Shown: positions 9,166-18,382 of the stretch, in pieces | How the letters are laid out: every line of letters begins with the position of its first letter | Numbering within the stretch: the stretch's first letter is position 1 | Source of the DNA: Bacillus kexueae | Lineage (GTDB): Bacteria > Bacillota > Bacilli > Bacillales > Aeribacillaceae | Length of the DNA stretch: 64,000 nt | NCBI RefSeq assembly: GCF_022809095.1 | Contig: NZ_JALAZE010000004.1 | Coordinates: forward strand, 124,001-188,000 | Direction: 5' to 3' | Program-made: the position numbers and the translations under genes | The notes under the pieces: generated by a model | What the model was told of the DNA's origin: nothing | The model's input: the letters and a program-made list of their open reading frames with translations, nothing else | Databases searched by the model: none

Positions 9166-10437
9166 TTATTTATTGACCATCAATTGTAACAACACTTCGT
9201 CTGTCTGTCTTGTCCCCTCATTGCCGAGCGTACAGAAGTTATCAATCGTCTTCTCTACGTCACTAGCGATGAAGCCATCAGTAGATTGAATGGATTGGTT
9301 ATTGATGGCAAGTAAGGCTGATTGTACGGCTACATTTGAACACGTCGCGACTTTCATCGCACAGCCTGCCTTTGCCCCGTCGCAAACCATTCCTGATACA
9401 TTTCCAATGGTATTTTGAATCGAACCTTTTATTTGTTTGATTGTCCCCCCGAGTAAATACGTAATGGCAGCGCTAGCCCCCATACCTGCCACGGTCACTC
9501 CACATAAGGCGGATAAGCGACCGAATTTTGACTTAATGTGAATGGTAACGAGGTGGCTTAATGCCACTGCTCGAATTAACATTTCTTCTGAGACACCTAA
9601 TTTCTCTCCAACTGCGACAACCGGCAACGTCACAGCGATTCCTTGATTTCCACTACCAGTATTGGCCATAACAGGCATGGTAGAACCGGCCATTCTAGCA
9701 TCTGAACCAGCAGCAGCAAGGGACATCGCACGTGTAGCTAAATCGTCTGATAGCCACCCTTTTTCCACGTTTTGTCGGATCGTTTTTCCCACTTGCAGCC
9801 CATATTCTTTCGTTAAACCTTCTTTTCCAATTCTTTTATTAAGTTCGATGCTTTTTTTCACCAGTTCAAGTGACGATACGTCTACCGTTTGAACAAACTC
9901 AAAAATAGTGTCGATGGATAGATTTTTTAACTCTTCTTCCTTTGATTTAAATTGTGGATTTTCACATCCACCCTTAAATAATGATTCCCCGTTTCTCTCA
10001 ATTGAGACTATATCATTATGACGGTCTGCTATAACGACTTTGACTTCCTCTCGTTTAGAGAAAGCAATAATTTCAATGTAGAGCTTTTTTTCACTGCTTG
10101 CGATTGCTAAGCAGACATTTCCTTCCTGAACAAACCGCTTTGCTCTTTCTTCGTGCATTTCTGTTAATCCTTCTAGCACTTCTAATTCTTTAGAAGGGTT
10201 CCCAAAAAGAGCGCCTAATGCAGCAACAAATTCAATTCCGCGCTCAGTCATCCCTGGAATACCTACTGCTTTTGCATTTTTAATGATATTCCCGCTCGCC
10301 TTCACATCGATACGAATTAACTCATCAGTCAGTTTCTCTCTTGCTGTCGCTGCAGCTAACGCGATGGCAGCAGGTTCCGTACACCCTAAAGCGACTGAAA
10401 GTTCTTTTGTTAAAATTTGCATCAGATGATGTTTCAC
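9166..10437 (-). CDS. L-cysteine desulfidase family protein (YhaM/CyuA-like, UPF0597)
   Basis: A 423-residue cytoplasmic enzyme of the iron-sulfur L-cysteine desulfidase family, which breaks cysteine into pyruvate, ammonia and sulfide. Conserved Cys residues are present: Cys19 in 'LGCTEPAAIALA' and the cluster in 'MVCDGAKAGCAMKVATC' near residues 351-366, the expected [4Fe-4S] ligands. 'MANTGSGNQGIAVTLP' near 257 is another family block. The start is GTG 10437 behind GAGGTGAACAAAT. It stands alone, with a hairpin downstream. L-serine dehydratase-like activity is an alternative, since the families are related. Confidence 0.85.
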   Translation of the reverse strand: MKHHLMQILTKELSVALGCTEPAAIALAAATAREKLTDELIRIDVKASGNIIKNAKAVGIPGMTERGIEFVAALGALFGNPSKELEVLEGLTEMHEERAKRFVQEGNVCLAIASSEKKLYIEIIAFSKREEVKVVIADRHNDIVSIERNGESLFKGGCENPQFKSKEEELKNLSIDTIFEFVQTVDVSSLELVKKSIELNKRIGKEGLTKEYGLQVGKTIRQNVEKGWLSDDLATRAMSLAAAGSDARMAGSTMPVMANTGSGNQGIAVTLPVVAVGEKLGVSEEMLIRAVALSHLVTIHIKSKFGRLSALCGVTVAGMGASAAITYLLGGTIKQIKGSIQNTIGNVSGMVCDGAKAGCAMKVATCSNVAVQSALLAINNQSIQSTDGFIASDVEKTIDNFCTLGNEGTRQTDEVLLQLMVNK

Positions 10438-10605
10438 ATTTGTTCACCTCAGTACTTCATGCATGTACTTTTCAATATAGCATGAATTAGATTCGGGCAC
10501 TGAACCCATTTTGTATTTTTCTTAAAAAAAATTTTCCTTTTTTGTTTCAAATTGATGAAAAGTGGGTAAATGTAACCGACGAAGAGAAAATAGGAGGTGC
10601 AAATC

Positions 10606-10674
10606 GTGAGTATACGAGACGATTTAAGCGTATTCGATAGGAAATGTATGAATAGTCTTGTTCAACGAAAGTGA
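10606..10674 (+). CDS. Possible 22-residue small ORF or leader peptide
   Basis: An exceptionally good ribosome binding site (TAGGAGGT, 7 bases before GTG 10606) leads into 22 codons ending in TGA: VSIRDDLSVFDRKC then MNSLVQRK. It ends 112 bases before the BCCT transporter start, in the same direction. It could be a leader peptide, a micro-protein or the surviving start of a deleted gene. No similarity recognised. Confidence 0.35.
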   Translation: MSIRDDLSVFDRKCMNSLVQRK

Positions 10675-10786
10675 CCGCATTTTATCTTATTCAATCTATT
10701 TTAATCACTAAATATAAAATTTTAACATTATTAAAATTTAAGGTAAACTAAATTTTGTGAATATTTTTTTGGAAGTGAGGGATTTC

Positions 10787-12346
10787 ATGAAAGAAAATCG
10801 ATTGATGGATTGGCCCACCTTCATAGGGGCATTATCATTACTTTTACTCATTGCGATACCACTCGTGTTGTTTCCTGAGCAAGGTGAAACAATCGTACTA
10901 GCAGCAAATAGTTATTTAACAGAAAACTTTGGTTCTCTTTATCTCATACTAGGACTAGGAGCTCTTATCTTTTTAGGTTATATTACCTTTAGTAAAATAG
11001 GAAACATTAAGCTAGGTGAGGAGCATGTAAAACCGGAGTTTTCCACGATTACATGGGCAGCGATGTTATTCTGTGCTGGAATTGGATCTAGCGTATTGTA
11101 TTGGGGAGCGATTGAATGGGCGTATTATTATACAGCACCCCCATTTGGTGTCGAACCCGAATCGAAAGAAGCGATTCAATGGGCAACCTCTTACGGACTC
11201 TTCCATTGGGGACCAATTGCATGGGCCTTCTATTGTTTACCAGCCCTTCCGATTAGCTACTTCTATTATGTGAAAAAGAAACCTGTGTTAAAAATAAGTG
11301 AAGCTTGCCGTCCTCTTATTGGCAAACTAGCCGATGGACCAATAGGTAAAATCATTGACGTACTCTTTATGTTCGGTTTGCTCGGTGGTGCTGGGACAAC
11401 TTTGGCTCTTGGAACACCACTTATTGCAACAGGTGTACAAGATTTAACAGGAATTGAAGCATCGATGACGATGAATACAGTGATTTTACTTATTTGTACA
11501 TTCATTTTCGCAGCAAGTGCGTACTCTGGGTTACGGAAAGGCATTAAAGTTTTGAGCGACTTGAACTTATGGCTTGCCGTTCTTTTACTTGGCTTTATCT
11601 TTATCACCGGACCAACCTTATTTATGGCCGAAACATCCATTAGTAGTTTAGGCTACATGCTTGATAACTTCTTCAAAATGGCAACATGGACAGAGCCATT
11701 TAACGATTTAGGTCCTTTTGACCGAACGGGATTCCCGGAATCATGGACGGTTTTCTATTGGGCTTGGTGGCTCGTATATGCTCCTTTTGTTGGGTTGTTT
11801 GTCGCAAAAATTTCTCGAGGTCGTACGATTCGTCAAATGGTACTCGGAACCATCTTATACGGGTCGATTGGATGTCTTTTATTCTTCGGAATACTCGGAA
11901 ATTTCGGACTTTATTTAGAGCTAACTGGACAATATTCTGTTATTTCTGTGCTTAATGAACAAGGTGCCCCAGCAGCAATCATGGGTATTTTAAGTCAATT
12001 ACCTTTTAGCAGTCTATTAATTGCTGTGTTCAGTTTATTAGCAATTATTTTCTTAGCAACAACGTTTGATTCTGGCTCTTACATTTTAGCCTCCGTTGTT
12101 CAAAAAGAAGTAACGGATGAGCCACTCCGTTGGAATCGCCTCTTCTGGGCATTCGCTTTGGCCATTCTCCCACTTACTTTAATGTATATTGGAGGACTGT
12201 CAACATTACAAACCGCAAGTATTGTCGGAGGATTTCCGCTTATTGTAATTGTAACGATGCTTTCAATTTCGTTCTTAAAAATTGTCAATAAAGACTTGTT
12301 GGAAAAGAAACGAAAAGAACGAATGGCGAAGAAAAAAGTTTCATGA
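10787..12346 (+). CDS. BCCT-family betaine/carnitine/choline transporter
   Basis: Secondary transporter of 519 residues with 12 predicted membrane segments, of the betaine-carnitine-choline family (OpuD/BetL-like). These import compatible solutes with sodium or protons under osmotic stress. Signature features are 'FCAGIGSSVLYWGAIEWAYY' near residue 92 and 'SWTVFYWAWWLVYAPFVG' near 319 with the aromatic betaine box, then 'ISRGRTIRQ'. ATG 10787 follows GTGAGGGATTTC and is preferred over an in-frame GTG at 10757. Substrate choice among betaine, choline and carnitine cannot be decided. The C-terminal tail is short and basic (EKKRKERMAKKK), a place where osmosensing has been reported in this family. 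Confidence 0.88.
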   Translation: MKENRLMDWPTFIGALSLLLLIAIPLVLFPEQGETIVLAANSYLTENFGSLYLILGLGALIFLGYITFSKIGNIKLGEEHVKPEFSTITWAAMLFCAGIGSSVLYWGAIEWAYYYTAPPFGVEPESKEAIQWATSYGLFHWGPIAWAFYCLPALPISYFYYVKKKPVLKISEACRPLIGKLADGPIGKIIDVLFMFGLLGGAGTTLALGTPLIATGVQDLTGIEASMTMNTVILLICTFIFAASAYSGLRKGIKVLSDLNLWLAVLLLGFIFITGPTLFMAETSISSLGYMLDNFFKMATWTEPFNDLGPFDRTGFPESWTVFYWAWWLVYAPFVGLFVAKISRGRTIRQMVLGTILYGSIGCLLFFGILGNFGLYLELTGQYSVISVLNEQGAPAAIMGILSQLPFSSLLIAVFSLLAIIFLATTFDSGSYILASVVQKEVTDEPLRWNRLFWAFALAILPLTLMYIGGLSTLQTASIVGGFPLIVIVTMLSISFLKIVNKDLLEKKRKERMAKKKVS

Positions 12347-12391
12347 TCAGATGGCTACGCTAAAGCGCACACCTATCGTTCCGTATAGAGT

Positions 12392-12569
12392 TAAGAAATG
12401 CGCAAAGCGCAAGTCATTGGGCGAAGGGCGCTGGAGGACCTGCGAGGAGGCTTCCGTCGCCACAGCAGGGCCGAAGCGACCCGAGCCGATGGCGCTTGGA
12501 GCTAGACACCAAAAAAAACTGTAAAGAGAATACGTTAACACTTTATTGAACGTAAACTTTCTGTAACAA
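12392..12569 (+). repeat. Interspersed repeat R1, copy 3
   Basis: Same element as at 3259, between the convergent BCCT and tdh genes and directly before their shared terminator. Confidence 0.85.
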
Positions 12570-12578
12570 GAACAAAGT

Positions 12579-12623
12579 AGACCCAAGAAGTGTTGAGAAA
12601 TCAACATCTCTTGGGTCTTTTTT
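12579..12623. terminator. Strong bidirectional terminator
   Basis: Long stem AGACCCAAGA...TGTTGA-GAAA-TCAACA...TCTTGGGTCT followed by T6, between the convergent BCCT transporter and tdh genes. Confidence 0.85.
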
Positions 12624-12630
12624 AAATGAT

Positions 12631-13587
12631 TTACCCTACAAGGCTCTTTTTCTTTTTTAACTTCTCTAACATATCAACGGTCATTTTATCTAAATCATAC
12701 TCCGCTTTGAAGCCCCACTCTTCTTTTGCCGCCGTCGCATCAATGGAGTTTGGCCAGCTCTCTGCAATTCCTTGACGAACAGGATCGACATCATAAGTCA
12801 TCGTAAAGTCAGGCATTACCTTACGAATTGCAGCCGCTACATCTTCTGGCTCAATGCTCATTGCCGTCACGTTAAATGAGTTGCGGTGCTTTAATTTTGA
12901 AGGGTCTGCTTCCATTAACTGAATAATGGCGTTTAAAGCGTCCGGCATATACATCATATCCATGTATGTTCCTTTCGCAATATAAGAAGTGTATGAACCC
13001 TTTTTAATTGCATCATAATAAATTTCCACAGCGTAATCCGTCGTACCGCCCCCTGGTGGTGTTACGTACGAAATTAAACCTGGGAAACGTAGTCCGCGTG
13101 TGTCGACACCAAACTTGTAGTAGTAATAGTCACATAACAACTCACCCGATACTTTATTTACACCGTACATCGTCGTCGGGCGCTGAATTGTGTCTTGAGG
13201 TGTTTGGTCTTTTGGTGTAGTAGGTCCGAATGCACCAATTGAACTTGGCGTGAAAAACTGGCAGCGTAATTCACGAGCTACTTCTAATGCATTCACTAGT
13301 CCACCCATGTTTAAATTCCATGCAAGTAGCGGCTTCGCTTCAGCTGTCGCTGAAAGAAGGGCAGCTAAATGAATGACAGTATCAACGTCATATTTTTTTG
13401 CAATCTCAAACATTTTATCTGCATCTGTTACATCTAATAATTCAAACGGACCAGATTGAACAACATCGCTTTCTGTTTCACGAATATCTGTTGCAATGAC
13501 ATGATCATTTCCATATACTTCACGCATTTTCATCGTAAGCTCTGAACCAATTTGTCCGAGCGCACCGGTAATTAAAATTTTCTTCAT
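12631..13587 (-). CDS. L-threonine 3-dehydrogenase, SDR/epimerase type
   Basis: NAD-dependent short-chain dehydrogenase of the extended (epimerase-like) type, 318 residues. The Rossmann motif 'TGALGQIG' is at residues 7-14 and the catalytic Ser116, Tyr141 and Lys145 (YGVNK) are in place. It oxidises L-threonine to 2-amino-3-ketobutyrate, the substrate of Kbl encoded just upstream. This is not the zinc MDR-type Tdh of B. subtilis and E. coli but the short-chain kind known from Cupriavidus and Flavobacterium. ATG 13587 (MKKILITG) has GGGGG 7 bases upstream; an ATG two codons earlier is too close. Second gene of kbl-tdh, 41 bp after kbl. Confidence 0.88.
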   Translation of the reverse strand: MKKILITGALGQIGSELTMKMREVYGNDHVIATDIRETESDVVQSGPFELLDVTDADKMFEIAKKYDVDTVIHLAALLSATAEAKPLLAWNLNMGGLVNALEVARELRCQFFTPSSIGAFGPTTPKDQTPQDTIQRPTTMYGVNKVSGELLCDYYYYKFGVDTRGLRFPGLISYVTPPGGGTTDYAVEIYYDAIKKGSYTSYIAKGTYMDMMYMPDALNAIIQLMEADPSKLKHRNSFNVTAMSIEPEDVAAAIRKVMPDFTMTYDVDPVRQGIAESWPNSIDATAAKEEWGFKAEYDLDKMTVDMLEKLKKKKSLVG

Positions 13588-13628
13588 GTTCATTCCCCCA
13601 AAGTCTCGTTCTCCACCGATGAGAAAAA

Positions 13629-14819
13629 TTAAATAACTCCTAGCTCTTTTCCTACTTTTTCATAAATCGCTAGCGCCTGATCTAGCATTTCTTTCGTATG
13701 AGCAGCCGTTGGCATGTTTCGTACACGTCCTGTACCACGCGGAACCGTTGGGAATACAATGGCTTTTGCGTATACACCCTCTTCGTTTAGTCGCTTACTG
13801 AACTCTTGTGTTTTCACTTCATCCCCAATAATACATGGTGTAATTGGCGTTTCACTTTCTCCGATATCAAATCCTAACTTTTGTAACCCTTCTTTTAAGT
13901 AACGTCCATTTTCCCATAAACGTTCTTGTAATTCTGTACTATTAGATAAGATTTCAATTGCCTTTGTCGCTGCAACTACATCCGCAGGTGTAAGTGCAGT
14001 AGAGAATAGGAATGGACGAGAACGAACTTTTAACCAATCAATGAGTTCTTTCTTACCGGCTACGTAACCACCGACAACACCAATCGCTTTTGATAATGTA
14101 CCAATTTGGAAATCAATCTTATCGGATAAGCCAAAATGTTTCACTGTCCCAGCACCATTTCCAAGAACTCCAGAACCGTGCGCATCATCTACATACGTAA
14201 TTAAATCGAATTCCTCTGCAATCTCAACGATTTCTGGAAGCTTTGCAATGTCTCCGTCCATTGAGAAGACACCATCTGTAATCACCATGATTTTGTTATA
14301 AAGACCTGATTCTTTCGCTTCCTTCGCTTTTTGTCGTAAATCATCCATGTCAGAGTGGTTGTAACGAATGATTTTCGCTTTTGATAATCGACAGCCATCG
14401 ATAATAGAAGCATGGTTTAACTCGTCTGAAAGAATCGCATCATGTTTATCCATCACGGCAGAAATAGCTGCCATATTACAGTTAAATCCTGACTGATAGG
14501 CAATCGCAGCTTCTGTATGCTTAAATTGAGCAAGCTTTTCTTCTAACTCAAGATGAATTTTTAATGTACCGTTAATGGTACGAACGGCCCCTGCACCTAC
14601 ACCGTATTCTTCAACCGCTTTTTGAGCAGCTTCTTTTAACCTTTCATCTGTAGCTAGACCTAAGTAGTTGTTTGAAGACAAGTTAATAAGCTCTTGTCCA
14701 TTAATCTGGATGGTTGGTCCATTTGCACTTTCAAGTGGATCGATGACATTGTAAAGGCCTCTTGATTTTAAATCTTCCAAATTTTCCTTTAAAAACGTAT
14801 CAAGCGTATGGCTAGACAT
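13629..14819 (-). CDS. kbl: Glycine C-acetyltransferase (2-amino-3-ketobutyrate CoA ligase)
   Basis: PLP enzyme of the alpha-oxoamine synthase family, 396 residues, full length. It splits 2-amino-3-ketobutyrate with CoA into glycine and acetyl-CoA in the cytoplasm. The PLP lysine is Lys244 in 'GTLSKAIG'; 'DDAHGSG' (211-217) and '[11 protein letters not shown]' (132-142) bind the cofactor. The start ATG 14819 follows GGAGGGGAACTGTC. First gene of the kbl-tdh operon, which degrades threonine to glycine. A 21-base dyad lies 40-60 bases upstream in the leader or promoter. Confidence 0.92.
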   Translation of the reverse strand: MSSHTLDTFLKENLEDLKSRGLYNVIDPLESANGPTIQINGQELINLSSNNYLGLATDERLKEAAQKAVEEYGVGAGAVRTINGTLKIHLELEEKLAQFKHTEAAIAYQSGFNCNMAAISAVMDKHDAILSDELNHASIIDGCRLSKAKIIRYNHSDMDDLRQKAKEAKESGLYNKIMVITDGVFSMDGDIAKLPEIVEIAEEFDLITYVDDAHGSGVLGNGAGTVKHFGLSDKIDFQIGTLSKAIGVVGGYVAGKKELIDWLKVRSRPFLFSTALTPADVVAATKAIEILSNSTELQERLWENGRYLKEGLQKLGFDIGESETPITPCIIGDEVKTQEFSKRLNEEGVYAKAIVFPTVPRGTGRVRNMPTAAHTKEMLDQALAIYEKVGKELGVI

Positions 14820-14859
14820 GACAGTTCCCCTCCATCATTTGTTTGACTGAAACATACAT

Positions 14860-14880
14860 ATGTCCTTTTGGTAAGGACAT
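14860..14880. promoter_or_regulatory. Dyad upstream of kbl, candidate operator or leader hairpin
   Basis: ATGTCCTT and AAGGACAT separated by 5 bases, perfectly complementary, 41 bases before the kbl start codon. There is no T run, so it is not a normal terminator. A regulator site is possible; I recognise no known consensus. Confidence 0.4.
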
Positions 14881-15086
14881 TTAATTTACATAAAAATCCT
14901 TATACTTCAATGATTAATTATTAATATCTTATCACAAACAATTTTAAATGTTTACATATGAAGGACACTTTTTTATACTTTTCACCCCGTATAACTGAAC
15001 AAAGTACTTCTTACTATTGTTCAATTCCGTTCGGACAAATATACAAAAACTCTCGCACTCGCTAGCAACATTTATAAAATCAGTCA

Positions 15087-15119
15087 TAAAAAAGAAAACT
15101 AAGCTGTAAACGCTTAGTT
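15087..15119 (-). terminator. Terminator overlapping the antiporter stop codon
   Basis: On the minus strand AACTAAGCG, loop, CTTAGTT, then TTCTTTTTT. The stem includes the last codons of the antiporter gene. Confidence 0.65.
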
Positions 15120-16949
15120 AGTGAGTTGAATACTTTTATTCGAAACGCTACCTTTTCGTGAAGGTGGGGCTAGACTCATAATCGTGTCGCCTGCCTCTAT
15201 GTTCATTTTTTGATCATTCGTATAAAAATGAAGTTGCCCCGATGCCTTCAATACCATGAGTCGAATGGCTTCGTAATCCTGATTCCGCATGTACTCTTCA
15301 TACGAATACTGTTCCGTAATCGTTGTATTCTTTAATACAAACCCTTCTTCTAACCGTGATACTAGGCTTTCCCATGTCTCGGTGTGTTCAAATAGCATAT
15401 GTCCACCAATCGTTGGATGAATTTCTTTCAATTCATCTCCTACATCTTGCTGAAAACGAAGCTGATAGATATTCTCACGTCCAAACTGAGGCATAAAAGA
15501 TGTACAAACGAGTGTATTGTAGGAATCGTATTCTGTTGCAACAATTAAGTACTCATAAGGCGTCATATTGAGAGAAAACTCCGTTTGCTCCGACAAGATC
15601 TCTCCATGAAAAAAAGGAATTCCTTCCGCTCGAGCCAGCTTTAACTTTTTCCAAGATGCATCAGCAACAAGGACTGGAACATTAAGATTCTGGAGCTGTT
15701 TTGCCCATTGCACAGTAAACGTGTTGGATCCGACAAACAGGACTCCTGGTTGACCGTTACTTGAAAGCGATAGCTTATCTGCTAACCACTTCATCGTAAA
15801 ACCGTGCATACAAACTGTAGCAAACACAAGAGCGAATGTTAATGGCGTAAGGATTGCAGCATCTTCAAACCCCGCTTGCATTAAAATGGAAGCAAAGTAG
15901 CTTGATACCGTCAGCGCAACTATCCCTCTTGGAGCTATCCAGCCGATAAACAGCTTCTCCTTCTTCGATAAGTCGGTCCGAACTGTTGATAGAAAGACCG
16001 ATAATGGCCGTACTACAAACATCATCAGAATAACAAATCCGATAATTTCGGGTCGCAAAATATTCAAAAGTGTCTCTTTTGTTAAAGAAGACGTTAACAT
16101 CACAAAAATGGCTGAAATGAGTAGTACCGATATATTCTCTTTAAAGTGCCTCAAGTCATGAACGGATGAAATGCGTGTATTCGCCAATGTCATCCCCATT
16201 ACAGTCACAGCCACGAGCCCAGTCTCATGAACAAGTTCATCGGAAATCGTAAAACAAAAGATGACAACCGCTAACACCATCGGCGATTTTAAAAATTGAG
16301 GGGCATACCCTTTTTTAAACATCATGGCAACCCCTTTCCCACTTGCCCAGCCGATAATAACGGACAAAAAGACACCTATAAAGAAAACACCTAACTCCAT
16401 TAAGGTCTTTCCCTTTTGAACAACGAGCATAATCTCAAACGCAAATACCGCGAGTAACGCCCCTAGTGGATCGACAATAATGCCTTCCCACTTTAACATT
16501 GTAGAAGGACGCGGATGCAGTTTCGCTTGTCGAAGAAGCGGCATGATAACCGTTGGACCTGTTACAATTAACACTCCTCCAATGACAAAGGATACAGCCC
16601 ACGACAATCCTGCTACAAAATGAGCACTAAGTGCACCAAAAATCCAGCATAATACCGCACCAACCGTCACCAGTCTAATAACTGGCTTACCTAACCCTTT
16701 TATCTCTCTAAAATCTAAATGTAAACTTCCTTCAAATAATACGAGAGCCACCGCAACGGATATTAGCGGCTGAAAAAGGTCACCGAAATCTTGTTCAGGA
16801 TTAATCATTCCAAATACGGGTCCTAAAAGAAGTCCTCCGACAGACATAATAACGATTGCAGGAAGGTGAAACTTCCAAGCAATCCACTGTGCCCCTATCC
16901 CAATAGCGATAATAACCATTATTTGCACCAACATGGATTCAAGCATCAT
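15114..16949 (-). CDS. Cation/proton antiporter, NhaP-like CPA1, with cytosolic RCK/TrkA-like domain
   Basis: A 611-residue membrane antiporter. Residues about 1-400 form 12-13 membrane segments with the CPA1 ion-path motifs 'VTGPTVIMPLLR' (near 138) and 'EGIIVDPLGALLAVF' (near 164). Residues about 405-610 are cytosolic and resemble a TrkA-N/RCK nucleotide-binding fold ('VLFVGSNTFTVQWAKQLQ', then 'VLVADASWKKLKLARAEGI') plus a TrkA-C part, suggesting ligand-gated activity. It exchanges Na+ or K+ for H+. ATG 16949 follows GGAAGGG. It begins 80 bp after the M50 metalloprotease gene on the same strand with no terminator seen between them, so cotranscription is possible. Confidence 0.85.
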   Translation of the reverse strand: MMLESMLVQIMVIIAIGIGAQWIAWKFHLPAIVIMSVGGLLLGPVFGMINPEQDFGDLFQPLISVAVALVLFEGSLHLDFREIKGLGKPVIRLVTVGAVLCWIFGALSAHFVAGLSWAVSFVIGGVLIVTGPTVIMPLLRQAKLHPRPSTMLKWEGIIVDPLGALLAVFAFEIMLVVQKGKTLMELGVFFIGVFLSVIIGWASGKGVAMMFKKGYAPQFLKSPMVLAVVIFCFTISDELVHETGLVAVTVMGMTLANTRISSVHDLRHFKENISVLLISAIFVMLTSSLTKETLLNILRPEIIGFVILMMFVVRPLSVFLSTVRTDLSKKEKLFIGWIAPRGIVALTVSSYFASILMQAGFEDAAILTPLTFALVFATVCMHGFTMKWLADKLSLSSNGQPGVLFVGSNTFTVQWAKQLQNLNVPVLVADASWKKLKLARAEGIPFFHGEILSEQTEFSLNMTPYEYLIVATEYDSYNTLVCTSFMPQFGRENIYQLRFQQDVGDELKEIHPTIGGHMLFEHTETWESLVSRLEEGFVLKNTTITEQYSYEEYMRNQDYEAIRLMVLKASGQLHFYTNDQKMNIEAGDTIMSLAPPSRKGSVSNKSIQLTN

Positions 16950-17029
16950 TTAATCCCTTCCATCTTAAAAAGATAGAATGGTTTTACCCAAATTCATAGG
17001 GGGCTTAAACCAATGTCTGCTAATTAGTA

Positions 17030-18193
17030 CTAAGATTGTTTCACTTTCCTTCCCCACGAGAATAAGAGAAAGGAAAGCATCAAAGTCGATTGACTTATAA
17101 AGAGAAATGCGTCCCAAAAATGAGAATCTCCATTCCAAGTCAGTAGATACGGAACGGTATCTTGAAAAGCTACATATAGTTGAGGTAAGAAATAAAAAAA
17201 CCATACGATTGTCGTGATAACCACTCCACAGACATAAACAATACTATATGCCTGTACTACCGCTTCTTCTCCCTCAAAAATTTGTGTATGTTTCTCTTTT
17301 TTCATAAAGGGCATCCAACGTGCTAGTCGCTCTTTTCCACTTTCCATTAAATTGTAGCAACCCGTCGAGTTTTCTAATACATAATACAAATCGGTCTTCA
17401 TATATAAACAGCACTGAAAGACAGTCCGAATGAAAACATCTAGAACGATTAATTGAAATAAAAATACGTTTGGCATGAAAAGTTGTCCCATTAATGCGAG
17501 AAATAGAACCCACTGGTCAACATACATTCCGGCCAAATATAAAATATTTCGGTCTTTTCTTTGTAAAGACCACCCATGTGACAGATCCGTTTCGAGAACA
17601 ACAAAGAAAAGACGGTGACCGATCGAAAGGTGGGTGGGTAATTGGTAAGCACGCGCTGCTAAAACATGACCGAATTCGTGCAGTAATAGAGTAATAGCTG
17701 TCACAACCATCCATAACAACAAGTTCAAACTCATATAATCGAATACAAATAAGTCCTTATAATGTGGGAATAGAGAAGGTTGAACAAAAAAGAGAGCACT
17801 ATTGATAATAGCTAGTAAAACAACTCCTTTTACCGTCCACCTCGGGATAATCCCTTTTGCGAATTGAGGGGAAATCCATAAAAATTGACCTTTCTCTCTT
17901 TTCTCGGTCTTTGTTTGAACAGGTTGTCCATCAATTTCTTGAATAAGTTGTAGCTCAAATAACTGTTGACCAAAATCGATGATATCAATCTCTTCATTTG
18001 GATACTGAGATATTAATTCCTTCTCTACTTGTCCGAGATTCAACCCCTTTTGAATTTTCCGTATCGCTTCCACGCACACTTCTGGCATTTCAAAAAACTC
18101 ACGAGTTTCATGATCTTCCACAATAAAATGCTTCCGGTCGGGTCGAATCGTTAACGAGTGTAATACCAACGTAGTTTGACGAGAAATTTGCAT
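17030..18193 (-). CDS. Membrane M50-type zinc metalloprotease with N-terminal PqqD-like domain
   Basis: Unusual 387-residue protein. Residues about 10-90 ('RKHFIVEDHETREFFEMP', then 'LFELQLIQEIDG') look like a PqqD/RRE winged helix, the module that binds leader peptides in RiPP systems. Six or so membrane segments follow. The zinc motif HEFGH (His172, Glu173, His176) lies in one of them, and 'MKTDLYYVLENSTGCYNL' (Asp268) resembles the third-ligand block of putative peptide zinc metalloproteases such as YydH. The start ATG 18193 follows AGGAGG. It is the next gene after the 21-codon Cys/Trp-rich peptide gene at 18317, separated by a terminator-like hairpin. A role in cleaving or exporting that peptide is my inference; general site-2 protease work is the alternative. 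Confidence 0.8.
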   Translation of the reverse strand: MQISRQTTLVLHSLTIRPDRKHFIVEDHETREFFEMPEVCVEAIRKIQKGLNLGQVEKELISQYPNEEIDIIDFGQQLFELQLIQEIDGQPVQTKTEKREKGQFLWISPQFAKGIIPRWTVKGVVLLAIINSALFFVQPSLFPHYKDLFVFDYMSLNLLLWMVVTAITLLLHEFGHVLAARAYQLPTHLSIGHRLFFVVLETDLSHGWSLQRKDRNILYLAGMYVDQWVLFLALMGQLFMPNVFLFQLIVLDVFIRTVFQCCLYMKTDLYYVLENSTGCYNLMESGKERLARWMPFMKKEKHTQIFEGEEAVVQAYSIVYVCGVVITTIVWFFYFLPQLYVAFQDTVPYLLTWNGDSHFWDAFLFISQSTLMLSFLLFSWGRKVKQS

Positions 18194-18277
18194 ATGAACC
18201 TCCTGGGGGTAATAAACTTAGAAGTTTTATACACGCCATTAACCGTTTAAACGAATTTCATCAAAAAAGATTTTTTA

Positions 18278-18306
18278 TTGAAAAAAGGATGCTACAATAG
18301 CATCCT
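18278..18306 (-). terminator. Terminator between peptide gene and M50 gene
   Basis: On the minus strand GGATGCTA-TTG-TAGCATCC followed by T6: a perfect 8-bp stem right after the peptide stop codon. Leakage here would give much peptide mRNA and less protease mRNA, a pattern common in precursor/processing-enzyme operons. Confidence 0.8.
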
Positions 18307-18316
18307 CCCATAGAAA

Positions 18317-18382
18317 TTAATACCACTTCCAGCCACACCACCAGCATGTAGCTTTTACTTTTTTAAGCTTGCGGATTTTCAT
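18317..18382 (-). CDS. Cys/Trp-rich 21-residue peptide, candidate RiPP or signal precursor
   Basis: ATG 18382 lies about 10 bases after GGGAGGTG and opens 21 codons ending in TAA. The first half is strongly basic (MKIRKLKKVKA) and the second is TCWWCGWKWY, with a CxxC pair, four Trp and a C-terminal Tyr. There is no hydrophobic signal peptide. Its first 20 bases overlap the end of the HD-GYP gene in another frame, so translation may be coupled. A perfect terminator follows, then the PqqD-M50 protease gene. The combination of leader-like basic half, ring-forming residues, strong RBS, terminator and neighbour suggests a ribosomally made peptide that is processed. It matches no family that I recognise. 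Confidence 0.65.
   Translation of the reverse strand: MKIRKLKKVKATCWWCGWKWY

Noticed and set aside
12282-12524. 80-codon ORF on the plus strand after the BCCT gene
   Set aside because: It is made of the end of the BCCT gene in another frame and repeat R1.
14820-15086. T-box or amino-acid riboswitch upstream of kbl
   Set aside because: No T-box sequence (TGGGTGGNACCGCG-like) or terminator/antiterminator pair, only a short dyad.
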